Positions 26,100-36,056 of a DNA stretch of 64,000 nt are shown here, piece after piece. Made by a program: the position numbers and the translations under genes. Positions within the stretch are counted from its first letter, which is position 1. Every line of letters starts with the position of its first letter. The DNA is from Blautia glucerasea (GTDB taxonomy: Bacteria > Bacillota > Clostridia > Lachnospirales > Lachnospiraceae). Location: NCBI RefSeq assembly GCF_020537505.1, contig NZ_JAJBMO010000002.1, positions 1-64,000 of the forward strand, read 5' to 3'. Below the pieces are notes generated by a model. The model was not told the DNA's origin and did no database searches. It was given only the letters and a program-made list of their open reading frames with translations.

Positions 26100-26468
26100 A
26101 TGAGTACAGAAAGTACAGAGAAAATGATGGCACAGATTGCCTGCAAGGCAATTGACGATAAAAAGGGACAGGATATCAAGGTGATTGATATTCACAATGT
26201 TTCTGTAATTGCAGATTATTTTGTAATTGCAAGCGGTACAAACTCCAATCAGGTTCAGGCGATCGTAGATAATGTGGAAGAACAGCTTGGACGTGCCGGT
26301 TTTGAGGCTAAGCAGATTGAAGGAAACCGCAATTCCAGCTGGATCCTTATGGATTATGGCGATGTAATCGTACATGTATTCGATGAGGAAAACAGACTTT
26401 TCTATGATCTGGACAGAATCTGGAGAGATGGAAAAGTGCTGGAGATGGATGAATTTTTAGAAAAATAA
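26100..26468 (+). CDS. rsfS: Ribosomal silencing factor RsfS
   Basis: A 122-residue RsfS/Iojap protein. Conserved words are KGQDIKVIDI, DYFVIASGTNSNQVQAI and WILMDYGDVIVHVF. It binds L14 and blocks joining of the subunits in slow growth. It follows yqeK, the usual order. GGAAAGGAG precedes the ATG. Confidence 0.95.
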   Translation: MSTESTEKMMAQIACKAIDDKKGQDIKVIDIHNVSVIADYFVIASGTNSNQVQAIVDNVEEQLGRAGFEAKQIEGNRNSSWILMDYGDVIVHVFDEENRLFYDLDRIWRDGKVLEMDEFLEK

Positions 26469-26518
26469 ATTTATTAAAAAGCCCCAACGCCCAAGCCTGC
26501 CAGGCGGGTGTTGGGGCT
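26465..26518. terminator. Bidirectional terminator between rsfS and lexA
   Basis: GCCCCAACGCCC (26481-26492) pairs with GGGTGTTGGGGC (26506-26517). The T-run lies on the minus strand (complement of AATTTATTAAAAA), so it is best suited to end lexA, but it can also stop the plus-strand operon. Confidence 0.75.
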
Positions 26519-26540
26519 TCGCTGCACATTCGGATTTTAT

Positions 26541-27161
26541 TTACTGATAGAAACGCATTACGCCGAATACCTTACCCAGAATCTGGATCTCTCCCGTGAT
26601 AATGATAGGATCCATGGTATCGTTCTCAGGCTGGAGACGATAGTAGCCTTCCTCTTTATAGAAGGTCTTCACTGTGGCGGAGTCTTCTACCAGGGCAACC
26701 ACGATATCGCCGTTCTCTGCTGTAGGCTGCTGTTTCACCAGAACCTGGTCACCGTCAAAGATTCCGGCGTTGATCATACTGTCGCCTTTTACTTTCAGCA
26801 TGAAGCTCTGTTCATTGGGCATAAATTCGGATGGGATAGGGAAATAGCCTTCTACATTCTCTACAGCGAGGATAGGCTGTCCAGCGGCTACAGTACCTAC
26901 CAAAGGTACATTGACTACCTCACGGCGGACAAGATTAAAATTGTCGTCGATGATCTCAATGGCTCTAGGCTTGGTAGCATCACGGCGGATGTAACCGTTC
27001 TTCTCAAGAGCTTCTAAGTGGGCGTGAACAGATGATGTGGACTTTAGGTTTACAGCCTCACAGATTTCACGAACTGCTGGCGGAAAGCCACGGTTTAAGA
27101 TTTCACTTTTTATATATTCCAGGATTTCCTGCTGTTTTTTGCTGATTTTACCATATGTCAT
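26541..27161 (-). CDS. lexA: LexA repressor of the SOS response
   Basis: About 206 residues. The start at 27161 (MTYGKISKKQ) is chosen because GGAGG lies 8 bp before it. The winged helix is followed by the self-cleavage site AAGQPILA (Ala-Gly), the catalytic Ser in GDSMINAGI and the Lys in ATVKTFY. DNA damage with RecA triggers cleavage and relieves repression of repair genes. The upstream region carries a LexA-box-like word, so autoregulation is likely. Confidence 0.96.
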   Translation of the reverse strand: MTYGKISKKQQEILEYIKSEILNRGFPPAVREICEAVNLKSTSSVHAHLEALEKNGYIRRDATKPRAIEIIDDNFNLVRREVVNVPLVGTVAAGQPILAVENVEGYFPIPSEFMPNEQSFMLKVKGDSMINAGIFDGDQVLVKQQPTAENGDIVVALVEDSATVKTFYKEEGYYRLQPENDTMDPIIITGEIQILGKVFGVMRFYQ

Positions 27162-27237
27162 AAGAGTTTTCCTCCAAAATTCATTCAACTTTTTTCTATC
27201 ATACCATATTTTTTTGAATTAAGCAAACAAATATTCT

Positions 27238-27250
27238 GAAAATATGTTCG
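27238..27250 (-). promoter_or_regulatory. Possible LexA box upstream of lexA
   Basis: On the minus strand CGAACATATTTTC resembles the Gram-positive SOS box CGAACATATGTTCG with a degenerate right half. It lies about 80 bp before the lexA start and could also influence the divergent gene at 27385. Confidence 0.45.
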
Positions 27251-27384
27251 TTTTTTCTTTCTTTGTTCACAGACTTATTACAGAGTTTTCTTCTTTGTTT
27301 TCCTTGTGTTCCCAGGCAAAAAATGGTACAATTGTTTGGTATGAAAAATTCAGAGCCTGACTCAAAAACAAAGGGGGAATCTGC

Positions 27385-28779
27385 TTGTCCGAGAAGAAAT
27401 CCAACAGACCTGGCAAAATGGCAGGACTTTTTGTGCAGCTGAAGAAAATATTCGGACTGAATATCGCCACCGTTGCTTTTGGTGTATTGTTATTATATAT
27501 GATTTTTACCGCGGTTCTGCTTGTTACCTCTACCCATATCGAATCTTACCAGGTAACAACCAGCCCGTTATCAAGAAATGAAACCTATACAGGAATCTCC
27601 CTCCGGGAAGAAAGTGTTTATAAAGCTGAATCTTCCGGATATGTGAATTATTACGCCAGAGAAGGAAGTAAGATTAATGCAGGGGGCGCTGTTTATGGAT
27701 TAAGTTCCGGTAAGGTTGCTGATTCCGTTACTGCATTAACCCCTGAAGAGCTTTCCAAAATCCGCAGCTCCATGCTCAGCTTTTCCAAAAGCTTTTCAAG
27801 CAGCAAATTTAATAATACTTACAGCTTTAAGAATCAGCTGGAAGGAAGCATTCTTCAATATGAGGGAATCTCTACTGACGGAAATGCAGGTTCCCAATTT
27901 GTGACCATCGGTGGGCAGAATATCAGTAAAGCACAGACAGATGGTATTATTTTGTATTCCATGGATGGATATGAGAATAAAACTGTAGACAATCTTACAG
28001 CCGAGGATTTTGATCAGACAGCATACCACGAAACTGACCTGAAAACAGATGGGAAGGTACAGGCTGGAGATAATATTTACACCAATATTACCAGTGAATT
28101 ATGGAGTCTGGTCATTCCACTCAGCAACAAACAGGCAACCCAGCTGGAAGGCCGTTCTACTATTCGTGTAAAGTTTCTCAAGGATGATATGACGCAGAGC
28201 GGCGACTTTTCCATTATCAAAATTGATGGGCAAAAATATGGCAAAATAGACTTCAGCCGTGGGCTGATCCGCTATGCTTCCGATCGTTTTCTTGATATTG
28301 AACTGGTAACCAATACGGTAACCGGTCTTAAAATTCCGCTTTCTGCGGTGGTATTTCAAGATTTTTACGTAATTCCTGCTGAATACGCCACTGAAGATCC
28401 AGACAGCAAAAATATAGGTTTCAACAAGGTTTCCAGGGATTCTGATGGCAATAATGTCAAAACCTTTGTCAACGCCACCATATACGGCAAGGTAAAGGCC
28501 AATCCCGATGATCCAGAGGATGAATCCTACAATTATTATGTAGATAAGAGTATTTTCCTAGAGGGAGATGCCATTATAAAGGATAATTCCAATCAACGTT
28601 TTATCGTTGGTGAAACAGATTCCCTTGAGGGTGTTTACTGCGTAAATCAGGGGTATGCAGTATTCCGGCATGTTGAAATACTGGATCAGAACGAAGAATA
28701 TGCCATCATTTCCAGCAATACTTCTTACGGACTTTCCAGATATGACCGTATTGCAAGGGATTCTTCCCAGGTGAAATAA
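27385..28779 (+). CDS. HlyD-like membrane-anchored protein of unknown role
   Basis: A 464-residue protein. One membrane helix (about residues 28-50) is followed by a large outside part. YTGISLREESVYKAESSGYVNYYAREGSKINAGG has the biotinyl-lipoyl-like fold of membrane fusion proteins, and a later stretch (LKIPLSAVV) matches HlyD-type beta domains. The usual long coiled coil is short, and no transporter partner lies nearby. The family occurs between lexA and sepF-like genes in Lachnospiraceae, which hints at a link with envelope or division. TTG start after AAGGGGG. Confidence 0.7.
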   Translation: MSEKKSNRPGKMAGLFVQLKKIFGLNIATVAFGVLLLYMIFTAVLLVTSTHIESYQVTTSPLSRNETYTGISLREESVYKAESSGYVNYYAREGSKINAGGAVYGLSSGKVADSVTALTPEELSKIRSSMLSFSKSFSSSKFNNTYSFKNQLEGSILQYEGISTDGNAGSQFVTIGGQNISKAQTDGIILYSMDGYENKTVDNLTAEDFDQTAYHETDLKTDGKVQAGDNIYTNITSELWSLVIPLSNKQATQLEGRSTIRVKFLKDDMTQSGDFSIIKIDGQKYGKIDFSRGLIRYASDRFLDIELVTNTVTGLKIPLSAVVFQDFYVIPAEYATEDPDSKNIGFNKVSRDSDGNNVKTFVNATIYGKVKANPDDPEDESYNYYVDKSIFLEGDAIIKDNSNQRFIVGETDSLEGVYCVNQGYAVFRHVEILDQNEEYAIISSNTSYGLSRYDRIARDSSQVK

Positions 28780-28849
28780 CAGGAGATCCCCACTACGGTA
28801 AATGAAAGAGATACTCTGTTCAGATATACAAATTTAAGGAGGCTTATGA

Positions 28850-29545
28850 ATGTTAGCTGAAAATTTACAGCAGGTAAATGCAAATATTGAAAAAGCCTGT
28901 GCAGTTGTTTCACGTAACCCAGGCGAGGTTACATTGATTGCGGTAAGCAAAACCAAACCAGTATCTATGCTTCAGGAAGCATATGATGCCGGTGCCCGTG
29001 TCTTTGGCGAGAATAAGGTTCAGGAAATTATGGATAAATACGACCAGCTGCCTTCTGATATCCAGTGGCACATGATTGGCCATCTTCAGCGCAATAAAGT
29101 AAAGTACATTATTGACAAGGTTGCCATGATCCACTCAGTAGATTCCCTGCGTCTGGCCCAGACTATTGAGCAGGAGGCTGCCAAAAAGGATCTTATCATG
29201 CCTGTTCTTCTGGAAGTAAATGTTGCAGAAGAGGAGAGTAAATTTGGCTTAAAGGTAAATGAAGTTCTTCCTCTTTTACAGGAAATCAGCACATTTTCCC
29301 ATATCAAAGTAATGGGGCTTATGACAATTGCTCCATTTGTTGAAAATCCAGAAGAAAATCGTGAAGTTTTTCGCACATTAAAGAAATTAAGTGTTGACAT
29401 TAGCGCCAAAAACATTAATAATGTTAATATGAGTGTTCTGAGTATGGGTATGACCGGAGATTATCAGGTTGCTGTCCAGGAAGGCTCAACCATGGTACGT
29501 GTGGGCACCGGAATTTTCGGTGAGCGTAATTATGCCACACGTTAA
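28850..29545 (+). CDS. PLP homeostasis protein (YggS/PLPBP family)
   Basis: A 231-residue protein with a PLP-binding TIM barrel. The Schiff-base lysine is in LIAVSKTKP. HMIGHLQRNK and LSMGMTGD are family signatures. It keeps pyridoxal phosphate in safe balance and has no known catalytic activity. It is the usual neighbour of sepF, as here. AAGGAGG precedes the ATG. Confidence 0.95.
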   Translation: MLAENLQQVNANIEKACAVVSRNPGEVTLIAVSKTKPVSMLQEAYDAGARVFGENKVQEIMDKYDQLPSDIQWHMIGHLQRNKVKYIIDKVAMIHSVDSLRLAQTIEQEAAKKDLIMPVLLEVNVAEEESKFGLKVNEVLPLLQEISTFSHIKVMGLMTIAPFVENPEENREVFRTLKKLSVDISAKNINNVNMSVLSMGMTGDYQVAVQEGSTMVRVGTGIFGERNYATR

Positions 29546-29569
29546 GAAGACGAAGATTGGAGATTGAAA

Positions 29570-30208
29570 ATGAGCGTTTTTGATAAATTATTAGATTCTA
29601 TTAAGCTGAATGACGACGATTACGATGAGGATAATTACTTAGATGAAGATCTGATGGATGATGACGAAGAAGGCGATTTCTTTGATGACGACCTGATGGA
29701 TGACAAACCTAAGAAAAAATTCTTTGAAAAATTTGGCCGTAGGAAAGAAGAGTCAGCTGCTGAGCCAGAGGATATCGACGAAGAACCAGTACATACAGCC
29801 GCTGCACCGAAAGCTGCTGCCAAGGCTCCAGCGAAACAGCCTGTTGAGAAAGAGAAACAGCGCCCAGTCACTTCTTCCAAGATTACCCCTATGAGAAGCA
29901 GCCGTCGTGCCAATCAGGCTTCTTCTATGGAGGTTTGTGTGATCAAGCCAACATCCATGGAAGACACCCGTGAGATTGCAGACACCCTGCTTGATAATGC
30001 AACTGTAATCCTGAACCTGGAGGGTATCGACGTAGAGCTTGCACAGCGTATCATTGATTTCGCATCCGGTGCATGTTATTCCCTGAATGGTTCCCTTCAG
30101 AAGATCTCCAGCTATATCTTCGTACTTGGACCTTCTTCTGTTGATATCACAGGCGATCTCCAGAATATTCTTGGCGGCGCTACCCCTTCTGTAAGAGCTG
30201 GATATTAA
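29570..30208 (+). CDS. sepF: Cell division protein SepF
   Basis: A 212-residue protein. The N-terminus (MSVFDKLLDSI) is a membrane-targeting helix. A very acidic linker (runs of Asp/Glu, residues about 15-50) and an Ala/Pro/Lys-rich segment follow, then the SepF core (MEVCVIKPTSMEDTREIAD, GACYSLNGSLQKIS, YIFVLGPSSVDI). SepF ties FtsZ to the membrane. The linker is longer than in Bacillus SepF (about 150 aa). ATG 29570 is preferred over the TTG two codons earlier. Confidence 0.94.
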   Translation: MSVFDKLLDSIKLNDDDYDEDNYLDEDLMDDDEEGDFFDDDLMDDKPKKKFFEKFGRRKEESAAEPEDIDEEPVHTAAAPKAAAKAPAKQPVEKEKQRPVTSSKITPMRSSRRANQASSMEVCVIKPTSMEDTREIADTLLDNATVILNLEGIDVELAQRIIDFASGACYSLNGSLQKISSYIFVLGPSSVDITGDLQNILGGATPSVRAGY

Positions 30209-30213
30209 TTTTT

Positions 30214-30966
30214 ATGGATAAGGATGAATTTTTACTTAAGAGAATCCGGGAGCTGGCAAATCTCTCTTACCAGAGAGATATTGTCACCTTTACGGATTTT
30301 CTTAACTTAAACGAACAAAATATGCTGGCTACCCTGAAGCTTCATCAGATGGGTGTGGATGTGAAGCTTTTTGGAGGCTATGAACACGCAGAACGCCAGA
30401 TGGCAGCCTTTTGTCCGGAAAGTCTTGGATTTTCCTGGGATTATCCCATTGACTGCCTGAAAATAGAGCCTAAAGCTCTTCGTTTTTCCGAAGATCTGGG
30501 ACACAGGGACTATCTTGGAGCAATTCTGAACCTTGGTGTTGACCGCAGCGTTGTGGGAGATATTCTGATCAAGAATAAAGAAGCCTGGTTTTTTTGTCTT
30601 CATAAGATGTCAGATTTTTTCATTGAGAACCTGATTCGGGTAAGACATACTACAGTGCTTGTTTCCAGAGTCGATCAGGCAGAAGAGATTCCTGAACCTG
30701 AGTTTGAGATGATAAACGGCACCTGTGCTTCTGTAAGACTGGATGCTCTCATTGGACTGGCCTTCCAGACTTCCCGGAGCAGTATGATAACTTTCATTGA
30801 AAACGGTCTTGTATTCATAAATGGAAAGCTGATTACCTCCAATGGATATGAGCCTAAGGAGGGGGATATTATCTCTGTCCGCGGCAAGGGACGCTTTATC
30901 TTTGACGGCGTTTCCAGACAGACCAGGAAAGGACGGCTTGGCGTCCGCCTCAGAAAATACGTATAA
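30214..30966 (+). CDS. ylmH: YlmH-type S4-domain RNA-binding protein
   Basis: A 250-residue protein. The N-terminal half has the YlmH fold (FLNLNEQNML, FGGYEHAERQMAAFCPE, RDYLGAILNLGVDRSVVGDI), and the C-terminal S4 domain has VRLDALIGLAFQTSRS and VFINGKLITSNGYEPKEGDIISVRGKGRF. YlmH is involved in rescue of stalled 50S subunits and stands next to sepF in Firmicutes. The gene begins 5 bp after sepF. Confidence 0.93.
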   Translation: MDKDEFLLKRIRELANLSYQRDIVTFTDFLNLNEQNMLATLKLHQMGVDVKLFGGYEHAERQMAAFCPESLGFSWDYPIDCLKIEPKALRFSEDLGHRDYLGAILNLGVDRSVVGDILIKNKEAWFFCLHKMSDFFIENLIRVRHTTVLVSRVDQAEEIPEPEFEMINGTCASVRLDALIGLAFQTSRSSMITFIENGLVFINGKLITSNGYEPKEGDIISVRGKGRFIFDGVSRQTRKGRLGVRLRKYV

Positions 30967-31049
30967 ATAAACTTCTATGATGCTTAACTGCAGATATCTG
31001 AACTGCATATCAACGCATAAATAATAATAAAACGGGAGAGGATTTAACT

Positions 31050-32141
31050 ATGGCAGAAGAAAAATTACTTGTAAAACGTGACGGGGATTTCTGTTATCCC
31101 ATTTATTTTGAAAATGACTTTTCTTTTCTTCCACAGGCTTTATCGGATGAGGGGCTTGCAGGGAAAAACATGTGTATCGTTTCCGATTCCACAGTCGCAC
31201 CTCTCTATGCAGACCAGGTGAAGACAGAACTTTTGAAAGTTACTGATCAGGTATGCCAGTTCACTTTCCCAGCTGGAGAGGCCCATAAAAACCTGGATAC
31301 TATTCAGGATCTTTTCCAGTGCCTGATTGAAAATGGGCTTGACCGCAAAAGCCTTGTGGTCGCCCTTGGTGGCGGCGTAACAGGGGATTTATCCGGATTT
31401 GGCGCAGCAGCCTACCTTAGGGGAATTGATTTTATCCAGATTCCTACCACACTTCTGGCACAGGTTGACAGTAGCGTAGGCGGTAAGACTGGCGTTGATT
31501 TCAGACAGTTCAAAAATATGGTCGGCGCTTTCCATCAGCCACGGCTGGTTTATATGAGCATGGCCACCTTACAGACCCTTCCGGAGCGTGAATTTTGCTG
31601 TGGAATGGGCGAGATCCTGAAGACCGGACTAATTTGCGATAAGGCTTTTTTCGACTTTGTATGCTCCAATTACGAAGTTATACGCACAATGGATCCTAAA
31701 ATGCTTGCCATTATGATCCGCAGATGCTGTGCCATCAAAGCAGGGGTTGTAGAGCGTGATCCTAAGGAGCAGGGCGAGCGGGCACTTCTAAACCTTGGTC
31801 ACACGGTGGGACATGCCGTAGAGAAGCTGATGGACTTTCATCTTCTTCACGGACAGTGCGTAGGAATCGGACTGGTAGCTGCAGCTGCCATTTCCCGGGA
31901 ACGAGGTCTTCTTACAGATGCAGAGTATGAGCAGATCTGCCATGGACTTGAAGTCTATCATCTGCCTTTGTATGTAGAAGGTCTTTCACCCGAAGATATT
32001 CTAGCAGCCACCAAAAAAGATAAAAAAATGGAACAGGGACAGATTAAGTTTATTCTTATGGATGGTCTTGGAAAGAGCTTTATTGACAAGACAGTTACCG
32101 ACCAGGAGCTTCTTGTTGGAATCCGGGCCATCTGCAGGTAA
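31050..32141 (+). CDS. aroB: 3-dehydroquinate synthase
   Basis: A 363-residue enzyme of the shikimate pathway that cyclises DAHP. It has the NAD-binding GGGVTGDLSGFGAAAYLRG, the PTTLLAQVDSSVGGKTGVDF block, and the Zn ligands in EILKTG, GHTVGHA and LLHGQCVGIG. It lies just before lspA. GGGAGAGG stands upstream of the ATG. Confidence 0.96.
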   Translation: MAEEKLLVKRDGDFCYPIYFENDFSFLPQALSDEGLAGKNMCIVSDSTVAPLYADQVKTELLKVTDQVCQFTFPAGEAHKNLDTIQDLFQCLIENGLDRKSLVVALGGGVTGDLSGFGAAAYLRGIDFIQIPTTLLAQVDSSVGGKTGVDFRQFKNMVGAFHQPRLVYMSMATLQTLPEREFCCGMGEILKTGLICDKAFFDFVCSNYEVIRTMDPKMLAIMIRRCCAIKAGVVERDPKEQGERALLNLGHTVGHAVEKLMDFHLLHGQCVGIGLVAAAAISRERGLLTDAEYEQICHGLEVYHLPLYVEGLSPEDILAATKKDKKMEQGQIKFILMDGLGKSFIDKTVTDQELLVGIRAICR

Positions 32142-32148
32142 TTGATTC

Positions 32149-32697
32149 ATGCAGACGACAACATCTTCAAACCACATTGATACGCCTCTGAAGGCACCCA
32201 GGATAAAGGGATTTCTGCTTATTCTTTTTCTGGTGCTTCTGGATCAGGGGACAAAATATCTGGCCATCTTATATTTAAAGGGAACCTCAGGAATTCCCCT
32301 TATTGACCAGGTATTGACACTTCGTTACCTGGAAAACAGAGGCATGGCATTTGGACTGCTTCAGAATAAGATTCTTTTTCTGGTGCTGATCTGTATGTTT
32401 TTTTTTGCAGCTATTATTTATCTTTTTATAAAAACACCTGCAACGGTTTATTACAGGCCTTTGCTTTATACCGCTGCCGTGGTGTTTTCCGGAGCCATGG
32501 GAAACTTTATTGACCGTGTTTTCCGTAGGTATGTGGTAGATTTTATTTATTTTTCCTTGATTGATTTCCCTACTTTTAATGTAGCAGATATTTATGTAAC
32601 CTGCGGGATTGCAGCGCTGGTATTTCTCCTGTTTTTCCGTTACAAGGAAGAGGATGATTTTGACTTCTTAAAGCCAGGGCATAAATCTGCGAAATAA
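32149..32697 (+). CDS. lspA: Lipoprotein signal peptidase
   Basis: A 182-residue membrane protein with four helices. It has the two catalytic aspartates in GNFIDRVFRRYVVDF and FNVADIY, and the LEN-RGMAFG block. It removes signal peptides from prolipoproteins. It starts 7 bp after aroB and precedes a pseudouridine synthase, an order often seen in Firmicutes. Confidence 0.95.
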   Translation: MQTTTSSNHIDTPLKAPRIKGFLLILFLVLLDQGTKYLAILYLKGTSGIPLIDQVLTLRYLENRGMAFGLLQNKILFLVLICMFFFAAIIYLFIKTPATVYYRPLLYTAAVVFSGAMGNFIDRVFRRYVVDFIYFSLIDFPTFNVADIYVTCGIAALVFLLFFRYKEEDDFDFLKPGHKSAK

Positions 32698-32738
32698 TCG
32701 AAGCAGACTTTCTTAAAAGAGAGGAGTTTTACCAATAT

Positions 32739-33653
32739 ATGGAACAATTGGAATTTACAGCAACAGCAGATGAGGCAGGGGTGCGTATAGACCGCTGCCT
32801 CTCTGATAAATACGAAGAGCTTTCCCGTTCTTACCTACAGAAGCTTCTGAAGGATCAGAGCGTTACTGTAAATGGGAAAGTAGTAAAAGCAAATTATAAA
32901 ATACAGGCAGGGGATCTGGTACAGACAACCCTGCCTGATCTGACCGAACCGGATATTCTTCCGGAAAATATCCCTCTGGACATTTTGTATGAGGATGAGG
33001 ACGTACTGATAGTAAATAAGCCAAAGGGAATGGTTGTTCACCCCGCCAACGGACATACCAGCGGAACTCTGGTAAATGCCATTATGTACCATTGCCAGGG
33101 GAACCTGTCCGGCATTAACGGTGTTATGCGGCCAGGAATCGTCCACCGCATTGACAAGGATACCACAGGCGCTCTTCTGGTATGTAAAACCGACACTGCA
33201 CACCGCGATCTTGCCCAGCAACTGAAGGATCACACCATCAAACGCCGGTATCGTGCCATTGTAGCTGGAAATCTAAAGGAAGACGAGGGAACTGTGGAAG
33301 GCCCCATTGGCCGTCACCCCATTGACCGCAAAAAAATGGCCATCAATTATAAAAATGGAAAAGACGCTGTCACTCATTATAAGGTACTGGAGCGTTTCGG
33401 AAATGCCACCTACATTGAGTGCCGCCTGGAAACTGGCAGAACCCATCAGATTCGTGTCCATATGACAAGTCTTGGACACCCCCTTCTTGGTGATGAAATA
33501 TATGGTTCTGGTAAAAACCCGTATCACCTGCAGGGGCAGACCCTTCATGCAATGGTTCTGGGATTTATCCACCCAAGGACAGGAGAGTATATGGAGTTTT
33601 CCGCTCCTTTGCCAGAATATTTTCTCAATTTGTTAGAAAAATTAAGAAAATAG
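32739..33653 (+). CDS. RluA-family pseudouridine synthase
   Basis: A 304-residue protein with an N-terminal S4 domain (RIDRCLSDKYEELSRSYLQKLL) and the RluA/RluD catalytic domain. The catalytic Asp is in HRIDKDTTGALL, and GRTHQIRVHM is also diagnostic. It modifies uridines of 23S rRNA; RluD-like specificity is likely but cannot be proved from sequence alone. In Firmicutes it commonly follows lspA. Confidence 0.93.
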   Translation: MEQLEFTATADEAGVRIDRCLSDKYEELSRSYLQKLLKDQSVTVNGKVVKANYKIQAGDLVQTTLPDLTEPDILPENIPLDILYEDEDVLIVNKPKGMVVHPANGHTSGTLVNAIMYHCQGNLSGINGVMRPGIVHRIDKDTTGALLVCKTDTAHRDLAQQLKDHTIKRRYRAIVAGNLKEDEGTVEGPIGRHPIDRKKMAINYKNGKDAVTHYKVLERFGNATYIECRLETGRTHQIRVHMTSLGHPLLGDEIYGSGKNPYHLQGQTLHAMVLGFIHPRTGEYMEFSAPLPEYFLNLLEKLRK

Positions 33654-33747
33654 TTGTCATTTCACCCTGATGTAGTGTATAATAATTTTACAAATTATCT
33701 GTGAAATGCCATTCACAGTAAAGGAATTGCAGAAGGGAGTGGCAGAT

Positions 33748-34386
33748 ATGAACAATACAACAAGTTCAATTATTACCATCGGACGTGAATATGGAAGTGC
33801 CGGCAGACAGATTGGCCAGGAAGTAGCCAAATATTTCGGAATCAAATGCTACGATAAAGAGCTTCTGGAGCATGCCGCAAACGACAGCGGTATTTGCAAG
33901 GAATTATTTGAGAATCACGACGAGAAGCCAACAAACAGCTTCCTGTATTCTCTTGTAATGGATACTTATTCTTTTGGATATTCTTCTGCTGGATTTACAG
34001 ACATGCCTATGAACCATAAGGTTTTCCTGGCACAGTTTGAAGCGATCAAGAAATTAGCAGCAGAGGGTCCATGTGTTATGGTTGGACGTTGCGCAGATTA
34101 TGCTCTTGCAGATAACAAAGACTGTTTCAGCGTATTCATTCACGCAGACCTTGACTGGAGAATCAAACGTATTGCAGGCAAATACAATAAGACTCCCAAG
34201 GAAGCCAAGGATATGATTTCCAAGACAGATAAGAGCCGTGCAAGCTATTATAACTACTACACCAATAAGAAATGGGGCGCAGCAACAGGCTACAGCTTAA
34301 GCGTTGACAGCAGTGTACTTGGTATTGAGGGTGCTGCACAGGCGATTATCAATACCATACATATTTTTGATGACCTTAAGAAATAA
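33748..34386 (+). CDS. Cytidylate kinase-like protein
   Basis: About 212 residues from ATG 33748, which follows AAGGGAG. The opening IITIGREYGSAGRQIGQEVA is a P-loop variant (GREYGSAG) of the cytidylate-kinase-like family widespread in Lachnospiraceae. Later VMVGRCADYAL and DLDWRIKRI fit the NMP-kinase fold. It is distinct from true Cmk, and its substrate is uncertain. A strong terminator follows. Confidence 0.85.
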   Translation: MNNTTSSIITIGREYGSAGRQIGQEVAKYFGIKCYDKELLEHAANDSGICKELFENHDEKPTNSFLYSLVMDTYSFGYSSAGFTDMPMNHKVFLAQFEAIKKLAAEGPCVMVGRCADYALADNKDCFSVFIHADLDWRIKRIAGKYNKTPKEAKDMISKTDKSRASYYNYYTNKKWGAATGYSLSVDSSVLGIEGAAQAIINTIHIFDDLKK

Positions 34387-34408
34387 TTTATACAGATTAT
34401 GTAAGAGT

Positions 34409-34440
34409 AGGGAGTTCTCGAAAGAGAGCTCCTTATTTTT
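34409..34440 (+). terminator. Rho-independent terminator after the kinase gene
   Basis: AGGGAGTTCTC (34409-34419) pairs with GAGAGCTCCTT (34424-34434) around a GAAA tetraloop, followed by ATTTTT. Confidence 0.85.
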
Positions 34441-34481
34441 ACCACTTTATACTTTTTTAATAAGACATTATGAAGAAACTG

Positions 34482-34490
34482 TGCTATAAT
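34482..34490 (+). promoter_or_regulatory. Extended -10 promoter of the AI-2E transporter gene
   Basis: TGC followed by TATAAT (34485-34490) makes an extended -10. The -35 region AAGACA (34462-34467) is weak. A 110-nt leader would precede the ATG at 34604. Confidence 0.5.
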
Positions 34491-34603
34491 AAAAGGAAAT
34501 TGCTGTTAGACAGATAACAGCACAGATACTTATTCGTTACTGTGCAGGCTGTAAACAGCAACACGCATTATGCATTCATATTTCAGGAGGACGATAGTAC
34601 AAT

Positions 34604-36055
34604 ATGAAATTACGCTGGGACAACCAACATGTTCGCTGGGGAGTGACTGCCTTCCTGGTAATTGCAGCCAGTATGCTTTTTTATTACGGTGTTTTCCATA
34701 TGAAAACACTGATCACTGGAATCCAGACTTTCCTGGGGATTCTGACACCAATTATCTATGGTGTTGTGATCGCATTTTTACTTACCCCTCTACTAAATTT
34801 TTTTGAAAAAAAAATTATTTATCCTCTTCTTGCCAAGAAAGAAGTATTCGTAGGAGAGAAGGGACGCAAGGCAATCCGCTGGGCATGTGTCATTTTATGT
34901 ATGTCTCTTTTCCTTGCTCTTATCTATACACTTATTATGATGATTCTGCCGGAATTGATACGAAGCGTTATGGGCTTGATCTACAGTTTTCCCTCCTATG
35001 TGAAGGTTATCCAGAAGTGGCTGGAGTCCTTTATTGAAAAATGGAATCTAAACAGCGATGCACTGAACACTTTAAACCAGTCCATTACAACTGCACAGGA
35101 GTATCTGACTACCAATATCCTTCCTCAGATGCAGGAGATGCTTAAGAATATTTCAGCAGGTGTGTTTGAATTGATCAATTTTCTGAAGAATTTCCTGATC
35201 GGAGCAATTGTTTCCCTGTATCTGATGGCAGATAAGGAAGGCTTTACTGCTAAGGCAAAAATGCTCACCTACGCAGTTTTTAACACCCAGCATGCCAATT
35301 TTATTATTCATTCCATGCGCTTTACCAATAAAACTTTTATTGGATTTTTCACAGGAAAAATTTTGGATTCTGCAATTATCGGAGTTCTATGCTATATTGG
35401 CATGAGCTTTTTGAATATGCCGTATACACTTTTAATTAGTGTGATCATCGGTGTGACCAATGTAATTCCTTTCTTTGGACCTTACCTTGGAGCGATTCCA
35501 AGCATTTTTCTGATCTTGCTGGTTAATCCACTACAGGCCATTTATTTTGCCATCTTTATTCTGATTCTGCAGCAGTTTGACGGTAACATCCTTGGACCAA
35601 AGATTCTTGGCGAATCTACTGGACTTTCCAGCTTCCTGGTTATTGTAGCGATCCTTATTGGCGGCGGTATCTTTGGAATCCCTGGTATGCTCATTGGAGT
35701 ACCTGTTTTCGCAGTACTTTATGCTGCACTTGACAAATTGGTCCATATCAGCCTGATTTATAAAAAGGTTCCAGATGAAGAACAGAAGTATACCAATATT
35801 GACTGCCTGGATCCAGACACACACGAACCGATTCTTTTCCCGGTGGAAGAGCCCGTAAAAAAAGAAACACCAAGGCGTACTGCAATGCTGGAATTTACTC
35901 TTACTTTGTTTAAAACAATCCAGCGGATTCTGATTGCCATCTGGGCTTTTGTTAAGAAGTATTCCATAATAATTTTTGAAAAAGTCAGACAATTAGTAGA
36001 AGAGTACCAACAGAAGATAAAAGAGAAACAGAATAGTAAAAAGGACGGAAATTAA
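34604..36055 (+). CDS. AI-2E family transporter (UPF0118 permease)
   Basis: A 483-residue protein with about eight membrane helices arranged as in YtvI/TqsA. The diagnostic block is [25 protein letters not shown], with [22 protein letters not shown] later. The C-terminal 100 residues are a soluble charged tail. The substrate is unknown; family members move autoinducer-2 or Na+/H+. It ends one base before the dtd start. Confidence 0.88.
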   Translation: MKLRWDNQHVRWGVTAFLVIAASMLFYYGVFHMKTLITGIQTFLGILTPIIYGVVIAFLLTPLLNFFEKKIIYPLLAKKEVFVGEKGRKAIRWACVILCMSLFLALIYTLIMMILPELIRSVMGLIYSFPSYVKVIQKWLESFIEKWNLNSDALNTLNQSITTAQEYLTTNILPQMQEMLKNISAGVFELINFLKNFLIGAIVSLYLMADKEGFTAKAKMLTYAVFNTQHANFIIHSMRFTNKTFIGFFTGKILDSAIIGVLCYIGMSFLNMPYTLLISVIIGVTNVIPFFGPYLGAIPSIFLILLVNPLQAIYFAIFILILQQFDGNILGPKILGESTGLSSFLVIVAILIGGGIFGIPGMLIGVPVFAVLYAALDKLVHISLIYKKVPDEEQKYTNIDCLDPDTHEPILFPVEEPVKKETPRRTAMLEFTLTLFKTIQRILIAIWAFVKKYSIIIFEKVRQLVEEYQQKIKEKQNSKKDGN

Positions 36056-36056
36056 C

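Noticed and set aside
26508..27017. Plus-strand frame of 169 codons opposite lexA
   Set aside because: It lies wholly inside lexA, has no ribosome binding site and looks like the mirror of its codons.
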